Source: Roseovarius sp. (GTDB taxonomy: Bacteria; Pseudomonadota; Alphaproteobacteria; Rhodobacterales; Rhodobacteraceae). From it: 64,000 bases of DNA. The notes below the pieces were generated by a model. It saw only the letters and a list, made by a program, of their open reading frames with translations, had not been told where the DNA came from and searched no databases. This document shows, piece after piece, positions 8,231 through 16,171 of the stretch (positions are counted from its first letter, which is position 1; the number at the start of each line of letters is the position of its first letter). The position numbers and the translations under genes are program-made. The DNA lies in assembly GCF_030373445.1 (NCBI RefSeq), contig NZ_JAUCYU010000014.1, positions 1-64,000 on the forward strand, given 5' to 3'.

Positions 8231-8752
8231 TCAGCTTTTTGCGTCGTCGGGGAAGAGCCCGTCGGGCGGATCGGCCACGATCCGGCGGGCGGCGAGGTCG
8301 ACCGTGGGCACGGCCTCGCGCGTGAAGGGCAGAAGGACGGTGGCGGAGGAGCCGGGCAGGCGGATTTCGAGCAGGTCGGTGGCGCCGTGGTTGTGGACGG
8401 CCTTGACGGTGCCGAGGCGGGTGCCGCCGGTGTCGAAGACCTCCACCTCGATCAGGTCGGCATGGTAGAACTCGTCCTCCTCGGGTTCGGGGAGGCGGGC
8501 GCGGTCGACATAGAGGCGCGTGCCGCGCAGGGCATCGGCCTGTTCCTTGGTGGCGATGCCGGAGAGGCGGGCGGTGAGGCCGTTCTTGGTCTGGCCCGTC
8601 AGGGTGATCTCGTAGCTTTGGCGGCCGTCCTCGGAGGTCAGCGCGCCATAGGCGGTGACATCCTCGGGGATGGCGGTGAAGCTTTTCAGACGGACCTCGC
8701 CCTTGACGCCGAAGGCGCCGGCGATGGCCCCGAGGCAGACACGGTCTTCCAT
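8231..8752 (-). CDS. rimM: 16S rRNA processing protein RimM
   Basis: A 173-residue 30S maturation factor that acts with S19. It starts MEDRVCLGAIAGAFGVKGEVRL, the usual RimM N-terminal beta-barrel entry, and ends with a PRC-barrel-like half (FYHADLIEVEVFDTGG...GTVKAVHNHGATDLLEI). The frame is open 14 codons further upstream, but the ATG at 8752 overlaps the bluB stop by one base (TGATG), which fixes the start by coupling. Confidence 0.94.
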   Translation of the reverse strand: MEDRVCLGAIAGAFGVKGEVRLKSFTAIPEDVTAYGALTSEDGRQSYEITLTGQTKNGLTARLSGIATKEQADALRGTRLYVDRARLPEPEEDEFYHADLIEVEVFDTGGTRLGTVKAVHNHGATDLLEIRLPGSSATVLLPFTREAVPTVDLAARRIVADPPDGLFPDDAKS

Positions 8753-9381
8753 CAGCGCACCTCCAGGGGGATCGAGCCGCGGCGGTCTTCCCACCCGGCC
8801 TGTTCGAGTTCGGGGGTGTCGGAGAAGGCCTCGGGCCAGCCGACACAGAGATAGGCGACCAGCGACCAGTCACCGGGCAGGTCGAGGTCGCGGCGGAGGC
8901 GGGCGGGGTCGAGGATCGAGACCCAGCCGACGCCGAGCCCCTGCGCCCGGGCGTAAAGCCAGAACTGGGTGATGGCGGCGACAACGGAATAGGGCCGCAT
9001 CTCGGGCATGGTCAGCGCGCCGAGCCCCGCGCCCTTGGCGGTGGCGGTGTCGCAGAAGACGGCGAGTTGCACCGGGGCTTCCTGCATGCCGGTGAGCTTG
9101 AGCGTGCTGTAAAGCTTTGCCTTGTCGCCGGAATAGCCGTCGAGCGCCCGTGCATTGGTTTCGCGGAAATTGTCGAGCGCGGCGGCGCGGGCGGTGTCGC
9201 TGTCGACACTGATGATGCGCCATGGCTCGGAAAGCCCCACGGAGGGGGCGAACAGAAAGGTGTCGAGGCACTGCGCGAGCAGCGCCTCGTCCACCGGATC
9301 GGTGCGGAAGCGGCGCACGTCGCGCCGCCACCGCATCAGGTCGATCAGGCCGGACTGGAAGTCTGATGAGAACCGCGACAT
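8752..9381 (-). CDS. bluB: 5,6-Dimethylbenzimidazole synthase BluB
   Basis: Nitroreductase-fold enzyme that breaks down reduced FMN with O2 to make the lower ligand of vitamin B12. In 209 residues it carries WRRDVRRF (Asp21) and APSVGLSEPWR near residue 45. GLGVGWVSILDP with Ser155 matches the two residues known to be essential in BluB (Asp32 and Ser167 of the rhizobial enzyme). It lies 18 bp after rpsP and overlaps rimM by one base. No other cobalamin gene is in the window, so its position in a ribosomal operon is odd. A generic nitroreductase is the alternative, but both diagnostic residues favour BluB. Confidence 0.9.
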   Translation of the reverse strand: MSRFSSDFQSGLIDLMRWRRDVRRFRTDPVDEALLAQCLDTFLFAPSVGLSEPWRIISVDSDTARAAALDNFRETNARALDGYSGDKAKLYSTLKLTGMQEAPVQLAVFCDTATAKGAGLGALTMPEMRPYSVVAAITQFWLYARAQGLGVGWVSILDPARLRRDLDLPGDWSLVAYLCVGWPEAFSDTPELEQAGWEDRRGSIPLEVR

Positions 9382-9399
9382 TCCAGTTTCCTGCCCGAT

Positions 9400-9816
9400 T
9401 TACTCTTCGGTCGCCTCTTCGGAAGCGGCCTCTTCTGCCGGGGCTTCCTCGGCCGGAGCGTTGGCGGCTTCCTCGGCGGCCTTGGCCTTCTCGGCCTTCT
9501 GCTCGGCGCGGTCCTGGGCTTTCTGGCCCGGGGTGCCCTTCTTGGGGTTCGCGCGCTCTTTCTTCTCGAGCACGCCGGCGTTCTCGAGGAAGCGGGCGAT
9601 GCGGTCGGACGGCTGGGCGCCGTGATCCATCCAGTACTGGATGCGCTCGACGTTCATCTTGACGCGGTCCTCGCTGTCCTTCGGCAGAAGCGGGTTGTAG
9701 GTGCCCAGCTTCTCGATGAAGCGGCCGTCACGCGGCATGCGGCTGTCGGCAGCCACGATGCTGTAGAAGGGGCGTTTCTTGCTGCCACCACGGGCAAGGC
9801 GGATTTTCATGGCCAT
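9400..9816 (-). CDS. rpsP: 30S ribosomal protein S16 with acidic tail
   Basis: A 138-residue S16. The first ~85 residues are the conserved domain (MAMKIRLARGGSKKRPFYSIV, FIEKLGTYNPL, RIQYWMDHGAQPSD). Residues ~86-138 form a Lys- then Ala/Glu-rich tail, a common alphaproteobacterial extension. A TCTCC complement just upstream shows a good ribosome site. It follows chorismate mutase by 47 bp. Confidence 0.96.
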   Translation of the reverse strand: MAMKIRLARGGSKKRPFYSIVAADSRMPRDGRFIEKLGTYNPLLPKDSEDRVKMNVERIQYWMDHGAQPSDRIARFLENAGVLEKKERANPKKGTPGQKAQDRAEQKAEKAKAAEEAANAPAEEAPAEEAASEEATEE

Positions 9817-9847
9817 TGTGATTTCTCCTTTTGAATGGCGTTGGTTC

Positions 9848-9863
9848 GGCGGGATGTCCCGCC
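9848..9863. repeat. Short GGCGGGA/TCCCGCC palindrome after chorismate mutase
   Basis: A 7-bp perfect inverted repeat with a 2-nt centre abuts the chorismate mutase stop and precedes rpsP. It could be a weak attenuator or an RNA-stability hairpin. There is no T-run, so it is unlikely to be a full terminator. Confidence 0.45.
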
Positions 9864-10160
9864 CTACGATTGGTGTTGCTGGTGATGCCGGATCACCTCG
9901 GCGATGATGAAGTTCAGGAACTTCTTGGCGAAATCCGGGTCGAGATCGGCCTGTTTCGCCAGGTCTTCGAGCCGTGCGATCTGGGCCTCTTCGCGGGCCG
10001 GATCGGACGGGGGAAGGTCATGTTCGGCCTTGAGCTTGCCCACGGCCTGGGTGTGTTTGAAGCGCTCGCCGAGCGTGTAGACGAGGATCGCGTCGAGCCT
10101 GTCGATGCTCTCGCGGTGCTCCTTGAGGAGCGAGGCGGCGCGGGTGGTTGCGTCAGTCAA
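9864..10160 (-). CDS. Chorismate mutase (AroQ class)
   Basis: Converts chorismate to prephenate for Phe/Tyr synthesis. The 98-residue all-helical domain has SIDRLDAILVYTLGERF near residue 18, VGKLKAEHDLPPSDPAREE near residue 41 and a final helix FAKKFLNFIIAEVIRHHQ. No ATG suits the N-terminus; the TTG at 10160 yields TDATTRAASLLKEHRE and overlaps the end of the upstream GNAT gene by 8 bp, indicating coupled translation. The frame continues upstream only as a shadow of the GNAT gene. Confidence 0.9.
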   Translation of the reverse strand: MTDATTRAASLLKEHRESIDRLDAILVYTLGERFKHTQAVGKLKAEHDLPPSDPAREEAQIARLEDLAKQADLDPDFAKKFLNFIIAEVIRHHQQHQS

Positions 10161-10758
10161 TGGGCATCCCCTTCGGTTTGAAGAGCGGGTCGCAGTAATG
10201 CTCGATTTCCAGTTCGATCCCGTCGCGAAGCTGGCCGGACTGAAGGCGCGCGGGGGCCGGGTGGCGGTAGACCGTGTCGTTGCCGTCGATGGTGGCGGCG
10301 TCGGGGTCGCGGACCGCGCCAAGCCGCTCGGCCAGGCGGATGGAATCGAGGTTCTTGGGGTCGATGTAGCTGACCGCGTCGTCCCAGCCGAGATCGGCAT
10401 AGAGGTGCTTGCGGACCCGGTGGGTCGCCTCGAGCGCGTAGCCGTTGCCGGCCTCCTCGGGCCAGATGATCCAGGCGAGTTCGCGTTCGGGCCAGGCGGC
10501 GGGGAACCAGCCGCCGGCCATGCCGAGGGTGCGGTCGGTTTCCTTGTCGTGGATCATCCACATGCCGAAGCCGCGGATGTTCCAGTGGCCGATTTCGGCG
10601 GCGTAGAGCATCCAGGTCTCGTACGGGTTGAGCGGCCCGCCCATGAAGCGCGAACGGTAGGAGGCGAAGGTGGCCTTGAAGTTCGGGTAATCCTGCGGTT
10701 CCGGCCCGCGCAGGGAGAGGCGGCGGGTTTCGAGGACGGGGATGGACGTGGTGACCAT
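10153..10758 (-). CDS. GNAT N-acetyltransferase, RimJ/RimL type (fifth of five)
   Basis: A 201-residue Acetyltransf_3 protein. It opens with the shared motif IPVLETRRLSLRGPEPQDY, and its acetyl-CoA region (EEAGNGYALEATHRVRKHL) is followed by YIDPKNLDSIRLAERLGA. These RimJ/RimL-like enzymes acetylate protein N-termini or small amines; the substrate is unknown. It starts 1 bp after the previous GNAT stop and overlaps chorismate mutase by 8 bp. It carries a ~20-residue C-terminal extension that the other four lack. Confidence 0.88.
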   Translation of the reverse strand: MVTTSIPVLETRRLSLRGPEPQDYPNFKATFASYRSRFMGGPLNPYETWMLYAAEIGHWNIRGFGMWMIHDKETDRTLGMAGGWFPAAWPERELAWIIWPEEAGNGYALEATHRVRKHLYADLGWDDAVSYIDPKNLDSIRLAERLGAVRDPDAATIDGNDTVYRHPAPARLQSGQLRDGIELEIEHYCDPLFKPKGMPID

Positions 10759-10759
10759 G

Positions 10760-11350
10760 TCAGCGGCCCCCCGGTACGGCGTGGCGGTAGACGGCGCAGC
10801 GGTCGGCGTCCGGCAGGGCGGCTTCGGCGGCCGGGTCGCGGGTGGCGCCGAGGCGTTCGGCCAGCGCGACGGAGCGGATGTTGTCGGCGTCGACATAGCT
10901 GACCAGCCGGGAGAGGCCGAGCGGGCCGAGGGCGTGGTCGCGGACGGCGCGTGCGGCTTCGAAGGCGATGCCGCGGCCTTCGGCTTCGGGGGTGACGGCC
11001 CAGCCGAGCTCGGGCTCCATGTCGCCGGGTTCGGCGCCGATCAGGACCATGCCGAGCACGGTGCCGGAGGCGCGGTCGGTGACCGTCCAGGCGCCGTGGC
11101 CGCGCAGGGGCCAGGTGCCGGTGAGCTGCATGAAGATCTCCCACGCGTCGGCGCGGGTTTTCGGATGGCCGAAGAACGAGCCGCGCGGGCCGTCGACCAT
11201 GGCGGCGAAGGCGTCGAAATCCTCGATCCGGGGGGCGCGCAGGACCAGGCGTTCGGTTTCCAGCACGGGGATCAGGGCCTGCATCCGGGCGGCGAGATCG
11301 GCCGTGGCGCCGGTGGGCGGGGTTTCGTGGAAGGGGATCGGGTGGGTCAT
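10760..11350 (-). CDS. GNAT N-acetyltransferase, RimJ/RimL type (fourth of five)
   Basis: A 196-residue paralogue with an N-terminal extension of ~25 residues, then IPVLETERLVLRAPRIEDFDAF, ELGWAVTPEAEGRGIAFEAARAVRDH (acetyl-CoA loop, EGRGIA) and YVDADNIRSVALAERLGA. It overlaps the preceding GNAT gene by 4 bp (ATGA). Function within the cluster is unknown. Confidence 0.88.
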   Translation of the reverse strand: MTHPIPFHETPPTGATADLAARMQALIPVLETERLVLRAPRIEDFDAFAAMVDGPRGSFFGHPKTRADAWEIFMQLTGTWPLRGHGAWTVTDRASGTVLGMVLIGAEPGDMEPELGWAVTPEAEGRGIAFEAARAVRDHALGPLGLSRLVSYVDADNIRSVALAERLGATRDPAAEAALPDADRCAVYRHAVPGGR

Positions 11351-11871
11351 GCGCCGATCTCCTCTGCCGGGTGGCGCCAGAGCTGGCAGGGGCTGCCCAG
11401 CACCTCGACATCGCGCTCGTGCCAGCAGCCGAGGCGTTGGGCCAGGCGGAGCGAGCGGGCGTTGTCGGGGGCGATGTAGGACATGATCGCGTTCATGCCG
11501 AGATGTTCGGCCGCGTGGCGGCGGGCGGCGCGGCAGGCCTGGTAGGCATAGCCGCGGCCCTCGAACCCGTCGTAGATGTGCCAGCCCAGCTCGGGCTCGT
11601 GCCAGCCGTCATTGTAGATCACGCCGACGCGGCCCGCGGCCTCGCCGGTTTCGCGGTGTTCGAGCATCCACATGCCGTAGCCCCGGAGCGACCAGTGGCC
11701 GATGCCCGCCATGAAGGAGCGCCAGCTGTCGTAGCGTGCCTGCGGCCCGCCGACGAAGCGGGCGCGGTCGGAGGCGGCGAAGCGGGCGAAGGCCTCGAAA
11801 TCCGCTTCGCGGTAGCCGCGGAGGATCAGGTCTTCGGTTTCGATCACGGGGACGGAGGCGGGCAGCGACAT
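11347..11871 (-). CDS. GNAT N-acetyltransferase, RimJ/RimL type (third of five)
   Basis: A 174-residue paralogue: VPVIETEDLILRGYREADFEAF near the N-terminus, LGWHIYDGFEGRGYAYQACRAARRH as the acetyl-CoA loop, and YIAPDNARSLRLAQRLGC near the end. The gene overlaps its upstream neighbour by one base (TGATG). It also shares the GIGHWSLRGYGMWMLEH-type central strand with the other copies. Confidence 0.88.
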   Translation of the reverse strand: MSLPASVPVIETEDLILRGYREADFEAFARFAASDRARFVGGPQARYDSWRSFMAGIGHWSLRGYGMWMLEHRETGEAAGRVGVIYNDGWHEPELGWHIYDGFEGRGYAYQACRAARRHAAEHLGMNAIMSYIAPDNARSLRLAQRLGCWHERDVEVLGSPCQLWRHPAEEIGA

Positions 11872-12440
11872 CAGGCGTAGGCCTCCGGGCTTCCGTCACT
11901 GTCGGTGTCGAGCCCGAGCGCCGAGGGGCTCGGGTGACGATAGAGCATGTCCTCGCCCATGTTGGGGTTGTGGTAGGTGCGCTCGTAGGTGGCGCCCATG
12001 CGTTCGGCCAGCGCGACCGAGCGGTCGTTGCCGGGCACGATGTTCGAGGTGAGCGTGGTGAGGCCCAAGTCGGTATAGGCCCATTCGCGGGCGCGGGTTG
12101 CGGCCTCGTAGGCGATGCCCTTGCCTTCGTATCCGTCGTAGACGACCCAGCCGACCTCGGGCTCGGGCCAGCCCTCGGGCTCCCATATGCCGGAGATGCC
12201 GCAGGGGGTGCCGGTCTCTTTCAGCTCGATGGTGAAATAGCCGTAGCCGCGCAGGGCCCAGTGGCCGATATTGGCGGCGAACCAGCGCCAGGCGGTGGGG
12301 CGGTCTTTTTCCACCCCGAAGCCCCAGGCGCGGACCGGGTCGGTGAGGAAGGCGCAGAGCGGCTCGAAATCGGCCGGTTCCGGCGCGCGCAGGATCAGGC
12401 GGGGGGTCTCCAGCCGGGGGATGTGCAGCGCGAGGGTCAT
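11871..12440 (-). CDS. GNAT N-acetyltransferase, RimJ/RimL type (second of five)
   Basis: A 189-residue paralogue with IPRLETPRLILRAPEPADFEPL, VGWVVYDGYEGKGIAYEAATRAREW as the acetyl-CoA loop, and the terminal NIVPGNDRSVALAERMGA. It overlaps the first GNAT by 4 bp. The N-terminal ~20 residues are nearly the same as in the first copy, suggesting that these two are the closest pair. Confidence 0.88.
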   Translation of the reverse strand: MTLALHIPRLETPRLILRAPEPADFEPLCAFLTDPVRAWGFGVEKDRPTAWRWFAANIGHWALRGYGYFTIELKETGTPCGISGIWEPEGWPEPEVGWVVYDGYEGKGIAYEAATRAREWAYTDLGLTTLTSNIVPGNDRSVALAERMGATYERTYHNPNMGEDMLYRHPSPSALGLDTDSDGSPEAYA

Positions 12441-12964
12441 TGCGCGGCCCTTTCGGCGGGGCGGGCGTGGCGGTAGACGAGGTCGGTTGCGTCTTCGCCG
12501 CGCGCGTCGCGGTCGAGGGTGGCGCCGAGGCGTTCGGCCAGCGCGATGGAGCGGGTGTTGCCGGGGCTGATGTAGCTGACCAGTGTGGGCAGGCCGCGCT
12601 CGGTGAAGGCCCAGTCGCGGGCGGCGGTGGCGGCCTCGAAGGCGTAGCCTTGGCCCTCAAACCCCTCGTAGAGGTGCCAGCCGATCTCGGTTTCCGGGTA
12701 GGTGTCGTGGTTGAGGATGCTGACCGCGCCGACAAGGGCGCCGTCTTCGCGGCGTTCGACATGCCAGGGCCCGAAGCCGAAGAGCGGCCAGTGGCCCAGC
12801 TCGGCGGCGAATTCCTTCCACGCGGCGGGGCGGTCTAGCTGGAACATGTGCGCGGCGCGATCGCTGGCGACGAGGGTGCAATAGGCCTCGAACTCCTCGA
12901 CACGCGGGGCGCGGAGGATCAGGCGGGCGGTTTCGAGGCGGGGGATCTGCACGGTCCGGGTCAT
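12437..12964 (-). CDS. GNAT N-acetyltransferase, RimJ/RimL type (first of five)
   Basis: A 175-residue paralogue: IPRLETARLILRAPRVEEFEAY, IGWHLYEGFEGQGYAFEAATAARDW (acetyl-CoA loop) and YISPGNTRSIALAERLGA. The frame is open far upstream, but the ATG at 12964 overlaps the stop of the YeeE gene by 4 bp and gives the same N-terminus as the paralogues. It heads a five-gene tandem array. Confidence 0.88.
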   Translation of the reverse strand: MTRTVQIPRLETARLILRAPRVEEFEAYCTLVASDRAAHMFQLDRPAAWKEFAAELGHWPLFGFGPWHVERREDGALVGAVSILNHDTYPETEIGWHLYEGFEGQGYAFEAATAARDWAFTERGLPTLVSYISPGNTRSIALAERLGATLDRDARGEDATDLVYRHARPAERAAQ

Positions 12965-13395
12965 GCCGCCTTCCCCTTGCCGGTGAGGCCGAGGTCGATG
13001 GCACGCCAGATGATCATGCCGCTGATCATCGCCATCAGGAAGATGATGCCTTGCGTGCCGCCATAGGAGAGAGAGGCGAGTGCCGGGCCGGGGCAGAGGC
13101 CGGCGAGGGCCCAGCCGATGCCGAAGAGGGCCGAGCCGGTGAGCAGGCGCGGGTCGAGCTGCACCGAGGGTTTCGCGGGCAGGGCGGTGCCGAGCGCCGA
13201 TGACCGGCGTTTCGCGGCGACGCGCCAGGCGATGGCCATCGGGAGGATGGCGCCGCCGAGGACAAAGGCGAGCGTGGGGTCCCACGCGCCGAAGATGTCG
13301 AGCCAGCCCTGCACCTTGGTGGTGTCGGTCATGCCGGAGACCAGCAGACCGGCCCCGAAGAGGCCGCCGGCGAGGAAGGCGAAGAGCGCGCGCAT
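12961..13395 (-). CDS. YeeE/YedE family membrane protein, second half (PmpB-like)
   Basis: A 144-residue inner-membrane protein with four or five hydrophobic helices. The conserved GLCPGPALASLSYG lies near residue 98 and KVQGWLDIFGAWDPTLAF near residue 27. YeeE/YedE proteins include thiosulfate/sulfur importers, in which such a Cys binds sulfur. It starts directly after the stop of the partner half, so the two probably form one transporter from split polypeptides. Confidence 0.85.
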   Translation of the reverse strand: MRALFAFLAGGLFGAGLLVSGMTDTTKVQGWLDIFGAWDPTLAFVLGGAILPMAIAWRVAAKRRSSALGTALPAKPSVQLDPRLLTGSALFGIGWALAGLCPGPALASLSYGGTQGIIFLMAMISGMIIWRAIDLGLTGKGKAA

Positions 13396-13824
13396 TCAGA
13401 TCACCCCCATCACGTGGCGGGCGATCAGCATGGTGGCCGCGCCGACGCCGAGATAGACCAGTGTCGCGACGATGCCGCGCGGCGAGAGGCGCGAGATGCC
13501 GCAGACGCCGTGGCCCGAGGTGCAGCCATTGGCCATGCGGGTGCCGATGCCGACGGCGAGGCCGGCGATGGCGACGATGAGAAGGTTGCCGGTGAGGTGG
13601 GTGTCGGGCCGGGTGGTGGCCAGGGCGATCAGGGCGGGCACGCCGACGAGACCGGCGAGGAAGGCCAGCCGTTCGACCAGGTTAGACCAGCCGGAGCCGT
13701 CGACCACGCCGCCGATCAGGCCGCTGGCGCCCATGATCCGGCCGTTGACCAGCAGGAACAGCGCCGCCGCGCTGCCGATCATCAGGCCGCCGATCAGGCC
13801 GGTTATCCAGTCGGGCTGGATCAT
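13396..13824 (-). CDS. YeeE/YedE family membrane protein, first half (PmpA-like)
   Basis: A 142-residue inner-membrane protein with about five helices and the signature NGCTSGHGVCGISRLSPRG near residue 99, which carries two Cys of the kind used by thiosulfate-transporting YeeE proteins. Its ATG overlaps the ffh stop by 4 bp. Coupling to ffh is unexpected; a role in sulfur uptake is inferred from the family. Confidence 0.87.
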   Translation of the reverse strand: MIQPDWITGLIGGLMIGSAAALFLLVNGRIMGASGLIGGVVDGSGWSNLVERLAFLAGLVGVPALIALATTRPDTHLTGNLLIVAIAGLAVGIGTRMANGCTSGHGVCGISRLSPRGIVATLVYLGVGAATMLIARHVMGVI

Positions 13825-15332
13825 TTCTTCTTGCCGAACCCGCTGAGACCCGGGGGCAGGGACTGGCCGCCGCCCATGCCGGGGAAGCCGCCGGGCATGC
13901 CGCGGCCCGAGCCCATCTGCTTGGCCGCCTGTTCGATCGCCTTGGGGTCCATGCCCTGCATGTCCTCGGGGGAGGGGCCGCCCTTGCCGAACATGCCCTT
14001 CATGGCCTGTTTCAGCATGCCGCCTTTGCCCATCTTTCCCATCTTCTTCATCATGTCGCCCATCTGCCGCTGCATCTTGAGCAGCTTGTTGAGCTCGGAG
14101 ACTTCCATGCCGGCGCCCGCGGCGATGCGCTTCTTGCGGGAGGCCTGGAGGATCTTGGGATTGGCGCGTTCCTTCTTGGTCATGGATTGGATGAGGGCGA
14201 TCTGCTGGACGAGCATCCGGTCGTCGATGCCGGCGCCTTCCATCTGTTTCGCCATCTTGCCCATGCCGGGCATCATTCCCATCATGCCTTCCATGCCGCC
14301 CATCTTCTGCATCTGTTCAAGCTGCATCTTCAGGTCGTTCATGTTGAACTGACCCTTCTGGAAGCGCTTCATCATGCGCTCGGCCTGTTCGGCCTCGATG
14401 GTCTGCTGGGCTTTTTCCACGAGCGAGACGATGTCGCCCATGCCGAGGATGCGGCCGGCGATGCGCTCGGGCTCGAAGGTTTCGATGGCGTCCATCTTCT
14501 CGCCGGTGCCGACGAAGCGGATGGGCTTGCCGGTGATGGCGCGCATCGACAGCGCGGCGCCGCCGCGGCCGTCGCCATCCATACGGGTGAGGACGACGCC
14601 GGTCACGCCGATCTTGTCGTCGAACTCGGTCGCGACGTTGACGGCATCTTGACCGGTCAGGCCGTCGACCACGAGCAGGGTTTCGCGCGGGTTGGCGACG
14701 TCACGGACATCGGCCGCCTGCTGGATCAGCTCGGCGTCGATATGGAGGCGGCCGGCAGTGTCGAGCATGTAGACGTCGTAGCCGCCGAGGGAGGCCTGCG
14801 TCTTGGCGCGCTTGGCGATGGTGACCGGGTCTTCGCCCTTGACGATGGGCAGGGTGTCGACGCCGACCTGCTGGCCGAGGATCTGGAGCTGTTCCATGGC
14901 CGCCGGGCGGTTGACGTCGAGCGAAGCCATGAGCACGCGCTTGCCGTCGCGTTCCTTGAGGCGCTTGGCGAGCTTGGCGGTGGTGGTGGTCTTGCCGGAG
15001 CCCTGCAGGCCGACCATGAGGATCGGGGCCGGGGCGTTGTCGATCTTGAGCGCGCCGGGGTCGCCTTCGCCGGTGAGCGTGTCGACCAGCGCGTCGTGGA
15101 CGATCTTGACGACCTGCTGGCCGGGGGTGACGGATTTCGTCACGGCCTGGCCGGTGGCCTGGTCCTGCACCTTCTTGATGAACTCGCGCGCGACGGGCAG
15201 CGAGACGTCGGCCTCGAGCAGCGCGACGCGGACCTCGCGCAGGGCGGTCTTGACGTCGTCTTCGGACAGCGCGCCCTGTTTCGTCAGCCGGTCGAGGACG
15301 CCGGATAGGCGTTCTGATAGATTTTCAAACAT
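13821..15332 (-). CDS. ffh: Signal recognition particle protein Ffh
   Basis: SRP54 GTPase that targets inner-membrane proteins. The 503-residue protein has an N domain (MFENLSERLSGVLDRLTKQG), G1 GLQGSGKTTTTAKLA near residue 107, DTAGRLHIDAELI near residue 190 and TRMDGDGRGGAALS near residue 248. A Met-rich M domain (about 295-450) is followed by a Gly/Met-rich tail ending GFGKKK. It heads the minus-strand run; the gene behind it overlaps its stop. Confidence 0.97.
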   Translation of the reverse strand: MFENLSERLSGVLDRLTKQGALSEDDVKTALREVRVALLEADVSLPVAREFIKKVQDQATGQAVTKSVTPGQQVVKIVHDALVDTLTGEGDPGALKIDNAPAPILMVGLQGSGKTTTTAKLAKRLKERDGKRVLMASLDVNRPAAMEQLQILGQQVGVDTLPIVKGEDPVTIAKRAKTQASLGGYDVYMLDTAGRLHIDAELIQQAADVRDVANPRETLLVVDGLTGQDAVNVATEFDDKIGVTGVVLTRMDGDGRGGAALSMRAITGKPIRFVGTGEKMDAIETFEPERIAGRILGMGDIVSLVEKAQQTIEAEQAERMMKRFQKGQFNMNDLKMQLEQMQKMGGMEGMMGMMPGMGKMAKQMEGAGIDDRMLVQQIALIQSMTKKERANPKILQASRKKRIAAGAGMEVSELNKLLKMQRQMGDMMKKMGKMGKGGMLKQAMKGMFGKGGPSPEDMQGMDPKAIEQAAKQMGSGRGMPGGFPGMGGGQSLPPGLSGFGKKK

Positions 15333-15400
15333 GCCTGCGGCCTCCTTCGCCGGTTTCTGTCATGCCCTCCGAACATAGGAGAGGCGGTTCAAATCATAAA

Positions 15401-15479
15401 CGCCCCCACGGGCGAAACTCGCTGGTGGGGGGCGATCCCGGGCATGGCCCATGGGACCGGAAGCGATAGGGACTTCCGG
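15401..15479. promoter_or_regulatory. Two hairpins in the gap upstream of ffh
   Basis: Hairpin 1 (15401-15434) has a CGCCCCCAC arm pairing with a GTGGGGGGCG arm (one bulge) and an inner GCGA/TCGC stem. Hairpin 2 (15457-15479) is CCGGAAG with a 9-nt loop and CTTCCGG. They lie between the stop of an unrelated minus-strand gene and ffh, so they may end the upstream transcript or form the ffh leader. Confidence 0.45.
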
Positions 15480-15553
15480 AAATTTGGGGTCGGTTAAGCC
15501 GAAAGCGCCGGCGAGTCAAGCGAAGGCTGCCGGATGGGGCGGCGGGGAGGGTC

Positions 15554-16060
15554 TCAGGCAGGCTGGCTGGTGCTGCGGCTGGCGGCGAGCCAGTCGTTGA
15601 TGGCGGCGACGAGGCGGGCGGCGCCGGTGCCGGACGAGAAGACCTCGGTGATCGGGTGGAGGGTTTCGCCCGCGCCGGTGCCGTCGTTAAGCACCAGGGT
15701 CGGGCGAAAGAGGCGCTGGCGGGATTTTCCCGAGCTGGTCGTGCTTTCGGTGGTGGCGCGGACCAGTTCGACCAGCGGCAGCGTGGTCTCGCGAAGGCCG
15801 AGCATGGTGCGGCGGCGGATCGTGGCGGTCTGGGCCGCCGCGTCGAGAATGACCTGGAGCCGTTCGACGAAGACGCACATGGCCGCGATGCCGAGCCCCC
15901 CGCCCAGCGTGCCGAAGGCCAGGCCCAGCCATTCGCCGGCGAAGACCAGCAGGACGCCGGGGGTGACGAAGGCCATGACGAAGCCGAAGAGTCCGATGGC
16001 GAGCAGCAAAGGCACCCGTTCGGCGACCAGCAGGTCCGGCGTGTTGCGGTATATCTTCAT
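15554..16060 (-). CDS. Uncharacterised two-helix membrane protein
   Basis: A 168-residue protein that I do not recognise. After ~15 polar residues (MKIYRNTPDLLVAERVP) come two membrane helices (LLLAIGLFGFVMAFVTPGVLL and a Gly-rich second helix, about 18-60), then a basic, Ser/Thr-rich cytoplasmic domain. The topology resembles small bacterial PH-like or inner-membrane stress proteins. Start 16060 is chosen for its GGGGAG ribosome site; the frame is open further upstream. Confidence 0.7.
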   Translation of the reverse strand: MKIYRNTPDLLVAERVPLLLAIGLFGFVMAFVTPGVLLVFAGEWLGLAFGTLGGGLGIAAMCVFVERLQVILDAAAQTATIRRRTMLGLRETTLPLVELVRATTESTTSSGKSRQRLFRPTLVLNDGTGAGETLHPITEVFSSGTGAARLVAAINDWLAASRSTSQPA

Positions 16061-16171
16061 CGGCTCCCCTGAAAGCCATTTGTACGGAAGGTAGCAAAAT
16101 TTCAGGGGCGCGGGCGGAAAATCCGCCGTCCGCGGCGGGGCGGGCGGCGGATTGCTCATGAATCGGGCCGG

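Noticed and set aside
10153..12964. Mobile element or genomic island carrying the GNAT genes
   Set aside because: No transposase, integrase, terminal repeats or att site; the genes are tightly coupled to the neighbours.
15333..15553. SRP RNA gene upstream of ffh
   Set aside because: Two hairpins are present, but the conserved SRP Alu/S-domain motif (GGTCAGG...GGAAGCAGCC) is absent.
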